NCBI GenBank assembly: GCA_026992375.1
Contig: JALXAF010000278.1
Location: forward strand, 1-5,608
Direction: 5' to 3'
From: Anaerolineae bacterium
GTDB lineage: Bacteria > Chloroflexota > Anaerolineae > J102
Length of the DNA: 5,608 bases
A program made the translations under genes and the position numbers. This document shows positions 1 through 5,608 of the stretch, in pieces; within the stretch, counting starts at the first letter, position 1, and the number at the start of each line of letters is the position of its first letter. The notes beneath the pieces are model-generated. The model worked only from the letters and a program-made list of their open reading frames with translations, ran no database searches and had not been told where the DNA came from.

Positions 1-16
1 AGAAAAAACTGATCGA

Positions 17-85
17 CGCAGATGAAAACAGATAAAATCGAAACAATCTGCGAAAATATGTGAGCATCAGACGTTTCTGCGTTCC
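17..85. repeat. AT-rich intergenic stretch with short CGCAGAT/ATCTGCG motifs
   Basis: CGCAGAT (17-23) is matched by its exact reverse complement ATCTGCG (46-52), and TCTGCG recurs at 76-81 followed by TTCC. Between them lies a partial CAGAT (29-33). The region is visibly richer in A and T than the genes. From memory, many environmental bacterial genomes carry dispersed intergenic repeats built from CAGAT and TCTGCG words, and this looks like a degenerate copy; that assignment is inference. Bases 1-145 contain no credible coding region or RNA gene that I can see. A small 5-bp hairpin (105-118, TGAGC/GCTCA) is also present but is too short to interpret. Confidence 0.35.
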
Positions 86-145
86 ATTTTCGTTCGTTAT
101 GTGGTGAGCAATCGCTCATGGCGACTGTTCCGTAAATAGGCTCTC

Positions 146-233
146 TTACGTCATTTCGAGGGAGCACAGCGACCGAGAAATCCCCTTGCTAGTGAGGAGA
201 TTCCTCCCCCCTGCGGTCGTTGGAATGACGTAA
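146..233. repeat. 88-base imperfect palindromic intergenic repeat
   Basis: The ends are a perfect 10-base inverted repeat, TTACGTCATT (146-155) and AATGACGTAA (224-233). Inside, CGACCG (170-175) matches CGGTCG (214-219), and AATC (179-182) matches GATT (199-202), so the whole element can fold as a long bulged hairpin around a loop near 183-198. The composition (GTCATTTCGAG at one end, GAGATTCCTCC ... GGAATGACG at the other) resembles the palindromic intergenic repeats seen many times over in several bacterial genomes. It lies 45 bases past the rsmI stop codon. No T-run follows on the minus strand, so it is not a canonical intrinsic terminator, though it could act as a 3' end stabiliser. Repeat status needs other copies in the genome. 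Confidence 0.6.
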
Positions 234-278
234 CAAAGGGGTTTCATCGGTATCGGCGCAGGTGCGCCCGCGGTCGTA

Positions 279-1103
279 CTATTCCCGCAGCGCCAACGCC
301 CGCTGATAAAGCGCCCGCCGGGACAGGCCCGTCAGCGCTGCCACCAGCCGGGCCGCGTCCGCGGTGGATGCGCCTCCGGTCAGCAGTCCGGCCAGCGTCT
401 CCTCGGCCTCGGGCGTGATGACCTGCGGAGAGGACGCAGGCGCGCCGCCCACCAGCGCCACGATCTCGCCCCTGGGCGGCTGTGCAAAGGCCCGAACCGC
501 GTCCTGCGCCCGCCCCCGCCAGAACTCCTCGTGCAGCTTGGTCAGCTCTCGGGCGATGACCACAGGCCGTTCCGGCCCCAGCTCCCGGACGATATCCGCC
601 AGCAGCGCGGGCAGGCGGCGGGGCGATTCGTAGAAGATGAGCGCGCCCGGCTCGGCCCGCAGGCTTTGCAGCAGCTCGGCCCGGGCCTTGGCCTTGCGGG
701 GCAGAAACCCGAGAAACAGGAATCGGTCGGCGGGCAGGCCCGAGGCTGCCAGCGCGGTCAGCAGGGCACTGGGCCCAGGAATGGGAATGGGCTGGTATCC
801 CGCCGCGATCGCGGCTCGCACCAGTTGATAGCCGGGGTCCGAGATGACGGGCGCGCCCGCGTCGCTCACCACCGCCACCGCGTCGCCCGCGGCCAATCGG
901 GCCAGAACGCCCTGAATGCGCTCCTCCTCGTTGTGCTCGTGCAGGCTGACGAGGGGCTTGCGGATATCGTAATGGGCCAACAGCATGCCCGTATGCCGCG
1001 TATCCTCCGCCGCAATGACATCGGCCTCTCGCAGCACGCGCAGCGCCCGCAGGGTGATGTCTTCCAGATTGCCGATGGGAGTGAAGACGAGATAAAGGGG
1101 CAT
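279..1103 (-). CDS. rsmI: 16S rRNA (cytidine1402-2'-O)-methyltransferase RsmI
   Basis: RsmI uses S-adenosylmethionine to methylate the 2'-hydroxyl of C1402 in the ribosomal P site, fine-tuning start-codon selection and decoding; it acts in the cytoplasm on the small subunit. The 274-residue length is typical. Visible tetrapyrrole-methylase-fold motifs are TPIGNLEDITLRAL (8-21), AAEDTRHT (31-38), VSDAGAPVISDPG (79-91), the PGPSAL loop (109-114) and FYESPRR in the middle. The family usually has SDAGTP; here Ala replaces Thr (84), a mild change. The C-terminus ends in the usual small helical domain with an SRRALYQ stretch. The start is the only sensible ATG, giving the canonical PLYLV opening. 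It begins 9 bases after the upstream membrane-protein gene and lacks a clear Shine-Dalgarno sequence, so translation is probably coupled. It is the last gene of its operon. Confidence 0.96.
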   Translation of the reverse strand: MPLYLVFTPIGNLEDITLRALRVLREADVIAAEDTRHTGMLLAHYDIRKPLVSLHEHNEEERIQGVLARLAAGDAVAVVSDAGAPVISDPGYQLVRAAIAAGYQPIPIPGPSALLTALAASGLPADRFLFLGFLPRKAKARAELLQSLRAEPGALIFYESPRRLPALLADIVRELGPERPVVIARELTKLHEEFWRGRAQDAVRAFAQPPRGEIVALVGGAPASSPQVITPEAEETLAGLLTGGASTADAARLVAALTGLSRRALYQRALALRE

Positions 1104-1112
1104 GAGCTTTCG

Positions 1113-2438
1113 CTATTGCTGATTTTCTGCGGGCGGCTTGTAAAAAAGCTCGATGTCAATCTTGCCGTCACGCACCTGGGCCCGGGGAAAAACGCCCGTC
1201 GCGGGCCAGGCTGCGATGTCCTGATTGAGCGCGTCGGTGATGACATCCAGATTGGCCCCTGCATACAATCCGATGACAGCCCACCCCATGACCAGCCGAT
1301 CCATGGCCACCCGGCCCGCGGGAACCTGCTCCTCGGGCAGGGTCGCCACGTAAGCGTTCATCTCGTTGTGCAGCGCCGCGATGCTATCGCGCAGGGCAAT
1401 GCCCGCATCGTCGCGCTTGGCCATCCAATCCGAAACCAGGGGCGCGCCGTAAAGGCCGCTGGCCGCCCGATATTTGATAGCCAGCCATTTCACCTGATCA
1501 TAAACGATCCGGGCCCGCTCGTCGCCGCTCAAATCCTCCCGGGCGTATTGATTTTGATAATACACCGAACGCCCCAAATCCTCATCGATGAGCTTGTTTT
1601 CCAGCGACCGCGTGGCGCCGGCCGCAGCCTGACCGCCCCGGCGACTCCAGTCATCGACATAAAATTGGGCCGCTTGCTGGCGCGCTTCCTGCAGATCCGC
1701 GACGGCCTCGGGGTAGGCGAGCGGGTGCAAAATGGGAGCCAGGGGGAAGGCGGGCGCGGGGGAGGGCGCGTAAGTGAGCACCGGGATGGCGCTGATGGCC
1801 TGACCTCGGGCCGCGTCGCCCAGCGCGATGTAGTGCGCGCCGATGTCGTTGAGCAGGTCTTTGCGCAGGGGCGTGGTCAGCTCGGGACTGAATTGGGCGA
1901 TGGTCAGGGCCTGTTCCAGCGCCCAGCCCGCCGATTCCTTCTCGTTCAGATTCGCCCAGCCCTCCGCGGCCTGCACCAGCAACTGCGCCCGCAGGTAATC
2001 GGGCAGATCAGGCAAAATCATGGCCAGATTTGCGGTGTGTTGCAGAAAAACCCGGGCGTCCGGCTCCCGTTCGGCGTCGATAAAGCGATTGGCCAGCGCG
2101 TCCACCCAGCCCAGCCGCTGGTTGGCGGGCAGATCGGGCGTGAGCAGGGTGAGCGCGGCCGCGGTGTCCAGCTCCTCCTGCGCCATCGCGTAGCGATACA
2201 CCTGATCCGGCGGCGCACCCGCCAGCGACCACACGGCCAGGCCCGCGGAGATGCGCTGGGGCTCGGGCATATCCCAGGGATTTTCCCACAGCGCCGGAGC
2301 CGGGGCGTAGCTGAGTTTGATGTAGGCGGCGATGGCCCCCACGCCGATGATGAGCAAGATCACCAGCGCGCCGATGAGCGCCCAGAAAATCGGGGGCGGG
2401 CGGCGGCGGGTTTGGGGAATGGGCGCGGCGTCGGGCAT
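1113..2438 (-). CDS. Unrecognised single-pass membrane protein with TPR-like helical repeats
   Basis: I do not recognise a named family. The 441-residue product opens with a Pro/Arg-rich cytoplasmic tail (RRR at 11-13), then one strongly hydrophobic helix at about 17-40, so by the positive-inside rule the bulk should lie outside the membrane. Residues about 60-214 are Ala/Leu-rich helical pairs with a TPR-like look, clearest at 153-182 (QAAEGWANL ... ALEQALTIA) and 195-212 (NDIGAHYIALGDAARG). A Pro-rich linker (about 215-243) leads to a second helical region, 244-441. No catalytic motif, signal-peptidase or lipobox site is visible. The ATG at 2438 is chosen because it lies 16 bases past the upstream stop and immediately precedes the tail and membrane helix; there is no Shine-Dalgarno sequence. 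A reading that extends further upstream would run through the hydrolase gene and is an artefact. A scaffold or envelope role is only a guess. Confidence 0.85.
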   Translation of the reverse strand: MPDAAPIPQTRRRPPPIFWALIGALVILLIIGVGAIAAYIKLSYAPAPALWENPWDMPEPQRISAGLAVWSLAGAPPDQVYRYAMAQEELDTAAALTLLTPDLPANQRLGWVDALANRFIDAEREPDARVFLQHTANLAMILPDLPDYLRAQLLVQAAEGWANLNEKESAGWALEQALTIAQFSPELTTPLRKDLLNDIGAHYIALGDAARGQAISAIPVLTYAPSPAPAFPLAPILHPLAYPEAVADLQEARQQAAQFYVDDWSRRGGQAAAGATRSLENKLIDEDLGRSVYYQNQYAREDLSGDERARIVYDQVKWLAIKYRAASGLYGAPLVSDWMAKRDDAGIALRDSIAALHNEMNAYVATLPEEQVPAGRVAMDRLVMGWAVIGLYAGANLDVITDALNQDIAAWPATGVFPRAQVRDGKIDIELFYKPPAENQQ

Positions 2439-2454
2439 GATGGAGAAATGGGGA

Positions 2455-3102
2455 TCAACCCACCCAGAGATCCAGAGAGGCGAAGGGATTGTAGCGTCGT
2501 TCGTGGCCCACGGTGGTGAAAGGCCCGTGGCCCGGATACAGGACGTAGTCGTCGGGCAGGGTGAGAACCTGCTCGTTGATGGCGCGGATGAGCTGGCTGT
2601 GATTGCCGCCGGGCAAATCGGTGCGTCCGATATTCTCGCGAAAGACCGTATCGCCCACCCAGGCTCGATGGTTTTTATGATCCACAAAGATGACCGAGCC
2701 GGGCGAATGGCCGGGGACGTGCCGCACCTCCAGCGTCTCCTCGCCCAATTGCAGCCGCTCGCCATGTTCCAGATACCCGTCCACCGTCGGCGGCGGGCCC
2801 CACTCCCAGCCCAGCCATGCCTGCACGGCCCGGGGCGTGTAATCCAGCACCGGCTGTTCGACCCGATGCAGGTGGAACGTGGCGCCGGTGGCTTCTTTGA
2901 TGTCGGGCGCGGCCAGGACGTGATCGAAATGGGCGTGGGTGTTGATGATGCGGGTGAGACGGGCGTCGTTCGCTTCCAACAGCGCCAAAATGTCCCCCGC
3001 GTTGCCGCCCGGGTCAATCAACCAGGCCTCGCGGGTCCGAGAATCGACGAGCAGAAAGCAGTTGGTGTGGAGCAAGCCCACGGTGAGATGGTGGATGTGC
3101 AT
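2455..3102 (-). CDS. Metallo-beta-lactamase-fold hydrolase, glyoxalase II-like
   Basis: A cytoplasmic 215-residue protein of the compact glyoxalase II-like (YcbL-type) metallo-beta-lactamase group, which hydrolyses thiolesters such as S-lactoylglutathione analogues using two metal ions. The ligand set is complete: THAHFDH at 55-61 (His56, His58, Asp60, His61), His132 in HVPGHSPGS, Asp151 in GDT, and His192 in YPGHGP. The N-terminal TNCFLLVD and LIDPGG stretches are typical of the group. There is no signal peptide and no extra C-terminal domain of the human glyoxalase II type, so the natural substrate cannot be named. The ATG lies 6 bases after the glgA stop and has no Shine-Dalgarno sequence, which points to coupling with glgA. 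Alternatives in the superfamily, such as a persulfide dioxygenase or ribonuclease, fit the motifs less well. Confidence 0.92.
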   Translation of the reverse strand: MHIHHLTVGLLHTNCFLLVDSRTREAWLIDPGGNAGDILALLEANDARLTRIINTHAHFDHVLAAPDIKEATGATFHLHRVEQPVLDYTPRAVQAWLGWEWGPPPTVDGYLEHGERLQLGEETLEVRHVPGHSPGSVIFVDHKNHRAWVGDTVFRENIGRTDLPGGNHSQLIRAINEQVLTLPDDYVLYPGHGPFTTVGHERRYNPFASLDLWVG

Positions 3103-3108
3103 CAGCGG

Positions 3109-4596
3109 TTATGAATTGATGAGGGCGTCGGGCCGCCCGGTGAGCTTGAGTGAGCGGGCGCGGCGATAGAGCTGGCGATAGCTTCGGGCCGCGGCGTCCA
3201 CCGAGACGTCGCGGGTCATGGCGTTGCGCTGGATGGCCCGCCAGATGTCGGGGTGGCGGTGGATTTCCAGGGCCCGCACCAGCGCGGCGTACAGGGCCAT
3301 GCCATCGTAGGGCGTGAACCTGAAGCCCGTGCCCACCTCGGGCGGATGATGATCGATGACAGTGTCTTTGAGCCCGCCCGTGGCGTGCACCACCGGCACG
3401 GCGCCGTAGCGCATGGCCTTGAGCTGATCCAGGCCGCCGGGCTCGAAGCGGGAGGGCATGAGAAAGATGTCGCTGCCCGCGTAGATGCGCCGGGCCAGGG
3501 TTTCGTCGTAGGAGGGATGGAAAGCCAGTCGTCCGGGATAGCGCTGCTGCAAATCCGCCAACTGATGATGATAACGCGGGTCGCCCGAGCCCATGATTGC
3601 GAATTGCACCGGCAGCAGCCGCAAGGCGGGCTCCAGCACCGAGATGAGGATATCGAAGCCCTTTTGCTCGGTGAGCCGGGAGGTGAGGCCGACGAGCGCG
3701 GTTTCGGGCTCCTGGCTCAGCCCCATCTCCTGTTGCAGCGCGGCCTTGCACGCGGCTTTGCCCGAAAGATCGTCACTATCGAAGGGTGCGGCCAGTGCGG
3801 GATCGTCGGCGGGGTTCCAGGCGTTTGCGTCGATGCCGTTGAGGACGCCGAAGAGTCGTTCCCGCCGGTCTCGCAGCAGGGGGTCCAGACCCTCACCGAA
3901 TTTGGGCGTCTGAATCTCGCGGGCGTAGGAGGGGCTGACCGTGGTGATGATGTCTGCGAAGATGATGCCCCGGCCCATCATGCTCACCACCTGGTTGAGG
4001 GTGGGCGCGATGTCGGGATGGGCGATGAAGCCCTGCTGGGCGATGCCCGCGATCTGCAACACCCGGTGGCCGAAAATGCCCTGATAGCCCAGGTTGTGGA
4101 TGGTGTAAACCACCGCGGTCTGGCTGAAGAAGGGATCGTCCTGGTAGGTGGTGCGCAGCCAGTTGGGGATGAGCGCGGTTTGCCATTCGTTGCAGTGGAT
4201 GACGTCGGGCCGCCAGTTCAGATGCCGCATGGCCTCCAGGCTGGCGCGGCTGTAAAAGACGAAGCGCTCGCCGTCATCGGGGAAGGAGTAGATACCCTGG
4301 CGGGAGCCGAAGAAGCGCTGGTGCTCGATGAAGTAGATGGGGATGTCGGGATCTGGCGCCTGCCACAGGCCCGCCCAGAGGACGTCATTCTCGAAGGGGA
4401 CGGGAAAACGCTCCAGCGCCCGGGTGAATCCCAGCCTGTCGGGATCGATGAGGCCATATCGGGGCAGGATGACGCGCACATCATCCCCCAGCCTGCGCAC
4501 CGCGCGCGGCAGCGCCGCGGCCACCTGGGCCAGACCACCCGTGGCCGCGTAGGGCAGGATTTCGGCGCTGAGATAGAGGATGTTGAGCGCGTCCAT
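3109..4596 (-). CDS. glgA: Glycogen synthase (GT5, GlgA type), N-terminal lysine replaced
   Basis: GlgA transfers glucose from ADP-glucose to the non-reducing end of an alpha-1,4-glucan in the cytoplasm. At 495 residues it has the usual two-Rossmann GT-B length. Visible landmarks: N-terminal ATGGL (18-22), HCNEW (134-138), YTIHNLGYQG (164-173), VLNGIDANAWNP (251-262), SRLTEQKG (306-313, Arg307 and Lys312), PSRFEPGGL (381-389, Glu385) and ATGGLKDTV (405-413). Odd points: the first motif is normally KTGGL or KVGGL, whose lysine (Lys15 in E. coli) contacts ADP-glucose; here it is Ala18, confirmed by the GCC codon. GLAQV replaces GLADV, NEW replaces HDW, and FEPGGL replaces FEPCGL. The other active-site residues remain, so it is either a divergent active synthase or a paralogue with altered donor use. 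It heads the second operon; a modest AGGA lies 7 bases before the ATG. Confidence 0.93.
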   Translation of the reverse strand: MDALNILYLSAEILPYAATGGLAQVAAALPRAVRRLGDDVRVILPRYGLIDPDRLGFTRALERFPVPFENDVLWAGLWQAPDPDIPIYFIEHQRFFGSRQGIYSFPDDGERFVFYSRASLEAMRHLNWRPDVIHCNEWQTALIPNWLRTTYQDDPFFSQTAVVYTIHNLGYQGIFGHRVLQIAGIAQQGFIAHPDIAPTLNQVVSMMGRGIIFADIITTVSPSYAREIQTPKFGEGLDPLLRDRRERLFGVLNGIDANAWNPADDPALAAPFDSDDLSGKAACKAALQQEMGLSQEPETALVGLTSRLTEQKGFDILISVLEPALRLLPVQFAIMGSGDPRYHHQLADLQQRYPGRLAFHPSYDETLARRIYAGSDIFLMPSRFEPGGLDQLKAMRYGAVPVVHATGGLKDTVIDHHPPEVGTGFRFTPYDGMALYAALVRALEIHRHPDIWRAIQRNAMTRDVSVDAAARSYRQLYRRARSLKLTGRPDALINS

Positions 4597-4603
4597 GCGA
4601 TGA

Positions 4604-4607
4604 TCCT
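4604..4607 (-). promoter_or_regulatory. Weak ribosome binding site of glgA
   Basis: AGGA on the minus strand lies 7 bases upstream of the glgA ATG at 4596. It is a partial anti-16S match at good spacing and supports this ATG as the start, together with the conserved NILYLSAE opening of the protein. Confidence 0.5.
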
Positions 4608-4613
4608 ATCTCA

Positions 4614-4619
4614 ATTATC
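4614..4619 (-). promoter_or_regulatory. Candidate -10 box for the glgA operon
   Basis: GATAAT (5 of 6 to TATAAT) lies in the 33-base gap between the terminator and glgA. A start about 7 bases downstream would give a leader of roughly a dozen bases that still includes the AGGA ribosome site. There is no good -35 box: the right spacing falls in the terminator stem and T-run. The case rests on position and one hexamer. If the terminator leaks, glgA may instead be read from the yceD promoter. Confidence 0.35.
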
Positions 4620-4629
4620 CCGGATGCAC

Positions 4630-4659
4630 AAAAAGGGAACAGACGTTGCGTCCGTTCCC
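4630..4659 (-). terminator. Intrinsic terminator after rpmF
   Basis: On the minus strand GGGAACGGACG (4659-4649) pairs with CGTCTGTTCCC (4645-4635) across a 3-base CAA loop, with a single G-U wobble, and an A-T pair (4660/4634) extends the stem to 12. TTTTT (4634-4630) follows immediately. This is a textbook rho-independent terminator in the orientation of rpmF, 50 bases past its stop. On the plus strand the wobble becomes an A-C mismatch and no T-run follows, so it works one way. It separates the ribosomal unit from the glgA unit. Confidence 0.9.
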
Positions 4660-4709
4660 TCCTCTCGGCATTGCTATGGTGATGCGGCGTTTTGTCACCG
4701 CGGCGGGCG

Positions 4710-4898
4710 TTACGCCTCTTCTTCGACTTCGAAGACCTGGCGGCCGCGGTACGTTCCGCAGTAGGGGCAAACCTGATGCGGGGGAATCTTGGCCTTGCAG
4801 CTCGGGCAGGTGACGAGATGGACGCGGCTCAGCGCGTCATGGGCGCGACGGCGGTCGCGGCGGCCTTTGGAAACTTTGCGCTTGGGATGGGGAGTCAT
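4710..4898 (-). CDS. rpmF: 50S ribosomal protein L32, zinc-ribbon form
   Basis: L32 is a small structural protein of the large ribosomal subunit. The 62-residue product has the diagnostic basic N-terminus (PKRKVSKGRRDRRRAH, 5-20) and a C-terminal zinc ribbon, Cys31-x2-Cys34 and Cys44-x2-Cys47, ending in an acidic tail. All four cysteines are present, so this is the zinc-binding (C+) version rather than the cysteine-free paralogue that some bacteria use under zinc limitation. The opening residues (MTPHPKRK) differ a little from the common MAVPKRK. It follows yceD by 54 bases, the usual neighbour, and is closed by an intrinsic terminator. In many bacteria plsX and fab genes follow this pair; here they do not. 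Confidence 0.97.
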   Translation of the reverse strand: MTPHPKRKVSKGRRDRRRAHDALSRVHLVTCPSCKAKIPPHQVCPYCGTYRGRQVFEVEEEA

Positions 4899-4908
4899 GG
4901 TTCTTTAT

Positions 4909-4913
4909 CTCCT
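4909..4913 (-). promoter_or_regulatory. Ribosome binding site of rpmF
   Basis: AGGAG on the minus strand lies 10 bases upstream of the rpmF ATG. It is the only strong Shine-Dalgarno sequence among the six genes, fitting the high expression expected of a ribosomal protein; the spacing is slightly long. Confidence 0.75.
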
Positions 4914-4952
4914 GGTTATGAAAAAGGAATCTGTTTTTTCGGTGATGCGGGG

Positions 4953-5531
4953 TCAATCGTCGTTTTTGTCTTGCTTCAGATAGAGGCTGAGCGCAGCCCA
5001 GCGGGGGTCTATCTCTTCTTCCTGGCAGGTGCAGGTCTCGTAGTTGAGATTAGCGCCGCAGGTGGGACAGAAACCTTTGCAATCGGGCCTGCACAAGGGC
5101 GTCATGGGCAGCGCCAGCAGGATGGATTGCCGCAGAATCTCACTGAGATCGAGGATGTGGTGTTCGTCGATGAGCAGCGCTTCGTCCGCATCATCAGCAT
5201 GGATGGGCTGGCCGGTGGCCATATCCACCGAGGGGATGAAGACCTCCTCGATGTCGATGTGGATGGGCTGCTCGAAGGGCTCCAGACAGCGGGAGCACTG
5301 CAAAGTCACTGCTACGTCGCCGGTGACCAGCGCCACGATACGTTCATTGGTCCAAAGAAAACGGGCGTTTCCCTCGAATGGAGCGACGACATCGAAGCCG
5401 TCATCCAGTTGGTCCAGTTCGGAGACCGGGATGTAGAGTTTGTGGGAACGCGTGCCGCCCTTTGGCCCCGTTAAAAGCCCCGCAACATTGAATTGCAGGG
5501 AGTCGAGGTGCGCGATTTTGTTGGACACCAT
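4953..5531 (-). CDS. yceD: DUF177/YceD family protein, 23S rRNA accumulation factor
   Basis: Members of the YceD/DUF177 family are encoded next to rpmF across bacteria and are tied to 23S rRNA accumulation or maturation (bacterial YceD and its plant chloroplast relatives); the biochemical activity is unclear. From the ATG at 5531 the product has 192 residues. It contains CSRCLEPF (79-86), the family's central Cys pair, and a Cys-rich tail with Cys147, 151, 155, 158, 167 and 169 (CKGFCPTCG and LNYETCTC), which probably binds zinc, followed by IDPRWAAL, the usual ending. An upstream in-frame ATG at 5597 is rejected because the promoter lies inside that extension and the extra residues do not look like the family. 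The true first codon could also be the GTG at 5528, which coincides with the expected transcription start. Confidence 0.92.
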   Translation of the reverse strand: MVSNKIAHLDSLQFNVAGLLTGPKGGTRSHKLYIPVSELDQLDDGFDVVAPFEGNARFLWTNERIVALVTGDVAVTLQCSRCLEPFEQPIHIDIEEVFIPSVDMATGQPIHADDADEALLIDEHHILDLSEILRQSILLALPMTPLCRPDCKGFCPTCGANLNYETCTCQEEEIDPRWAALSLYLKQDKNDD

Positions 5532-5534
5532 AGT

Positions 5535-5564
5535 ATTATACCGTTTTTGTTTGAAAAATGGCAA
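5535..5564 (-). promoter_or_regulatory. Sigma-70-type promoter of yceD-rpmF
   Basis: On the minus strand TTGCCA (5564-5559, 4 of 6 to TTGACA counting position by position) is followed by an 18-base AT-rich spacer and a perfect TATAAT (5540-5535). Only ACT separates the -10 box from the ATG at 5531. A canonical start 7 bases past the -10 box falls on base 5528, the G of the GTG second codon. The transcript should therefore be leaderless or start within a few bases of the start codon, and indeed no Shine-Dalgarno sequence is seen. Bases 5565-5608 beyond it show nothing recognisable. Confidence 0.8.
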
Positions 5565-5608
5565 AATCGAGACGAGTATGCAGCTTACGTGTCGCATCGC
5601 ATGGGCTG

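Noticed and set aside
255..268. GC-rich hairpin (GGCGCA/TGCGCC) 10 bases past rsmI as a terminator
   Set aside because: Only 5-6 base pairs and no T-run on the minus strand; likely chance in GC-rich DNA, although it might help 3' end formation.
531..2519. 662-codon open frame on the plus strand
   Set aside because: It lies opposite rsmI and the membrane-protein gene and has no family motif, only Arg/Gly/Gln-rich low-information sequence; GC-rich codon bias on the minus strand leaves the antisense frame free of stops.
2332..3114. 260-codon open frame on the plus strand
   Set aside because: Antisense shadow of the metallo-hydrolase, whose full metal-ligand set proves the minus-strand reading.
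3253..4764. 503-codon open frame on the plus strand
   Set aside because: It mirrors glgA and runs across the terminator and into rpmF; its translation has no recognisable domain.
4919..4942. GAAAAA/TTTTTC hairpin between yceD and rpmF as a regulatory element
   Set aside because: Six A-T-rich pairs with a 9-base loop are too weak to support an attenuator or L32 leader.
4692..5474. 260-codon open frame on the plus strand
   Set aside because: Antisense to rpmF and yceD, both of which have firm family motifs; no ribosome site or motif of its own.
5532..5597. N-terminal extension of yceD from an upstream ATG
   Set aside because: The promoter elements fall inside it and the extra residues are unlike the family.
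1..5608. Defence, toxin-antitoxin, CRISPR or mobile-element system
   Set aside because: No nuclease, transposase, integrase, small toxin pair or regularly spaced repeats are visible; all genes are housekeeping or metabolic apart from one unknown.

Overview
The window is a GC-rich bacterial chromosome segment. All six genes I can support read on the minus strand, so transcription runs from high to low coordinates. Protein style suggests Chloroflexota (Anaerolineae-like): a DUF177 protein with a Cys-rich C-terminal tail next to a zinc-ribbon L32, a GT5 glycogen synthase, and a Pro/Ala-rich single-pass membrane protein with helical repeats. This placement is inference from sequence style, not a search result.

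Layout in transcription order. (1) A strong sigma-70-type promoter (5535-5564) sits so close to the DUF177/YceD gene that the mRNA should be leaderless or nearly so. (2) yceD (5531-4953) and rpmF, ribosomal protein L32 (4898-4710), form the classic rRNA/ribosome pair. (3) A near-perfect intrinsic terminator (4630-4659) closes that unit. (4) Only 33 bases later a second unit starts: glgA-type glycogen synthase (4596-3109), a metallo-beta-lactamase-fold hydrolase (3102-2455), an unrecognised membrane-anchored helical-repeat protein (2438-1113) and rsmI, the 16S rRNA C1402 2'-O-methyltransferase (1103-279). The gaps between these four genes are 6, 16 and 9 bases, so they are very probably one operon. 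(5) Bases 1-278 hold no gene. They contain an 88-base imperfect palindrome resembling dispersed intergenic repeats (146-233) and an AT-richer stretch with short CGCAGAT/ATCTGCG motifs.

Functionally the window joins ribosome genes (yceD, rpmF, rsmI) with carbon storage (glgA) and a generic thiolester-type hydrolase. I see no defence island, mobile element, CRISPR array, tRNA or rRNA gene. The points most worth a second look are a glycogen synthase lacking the family's N-terminal ADP-glucose-binding lysine, the leaderless-type promoter on yceD, the unknown membrane protein, and the downstream palindromic repeat. I do not see a convincing new multi-gene system.
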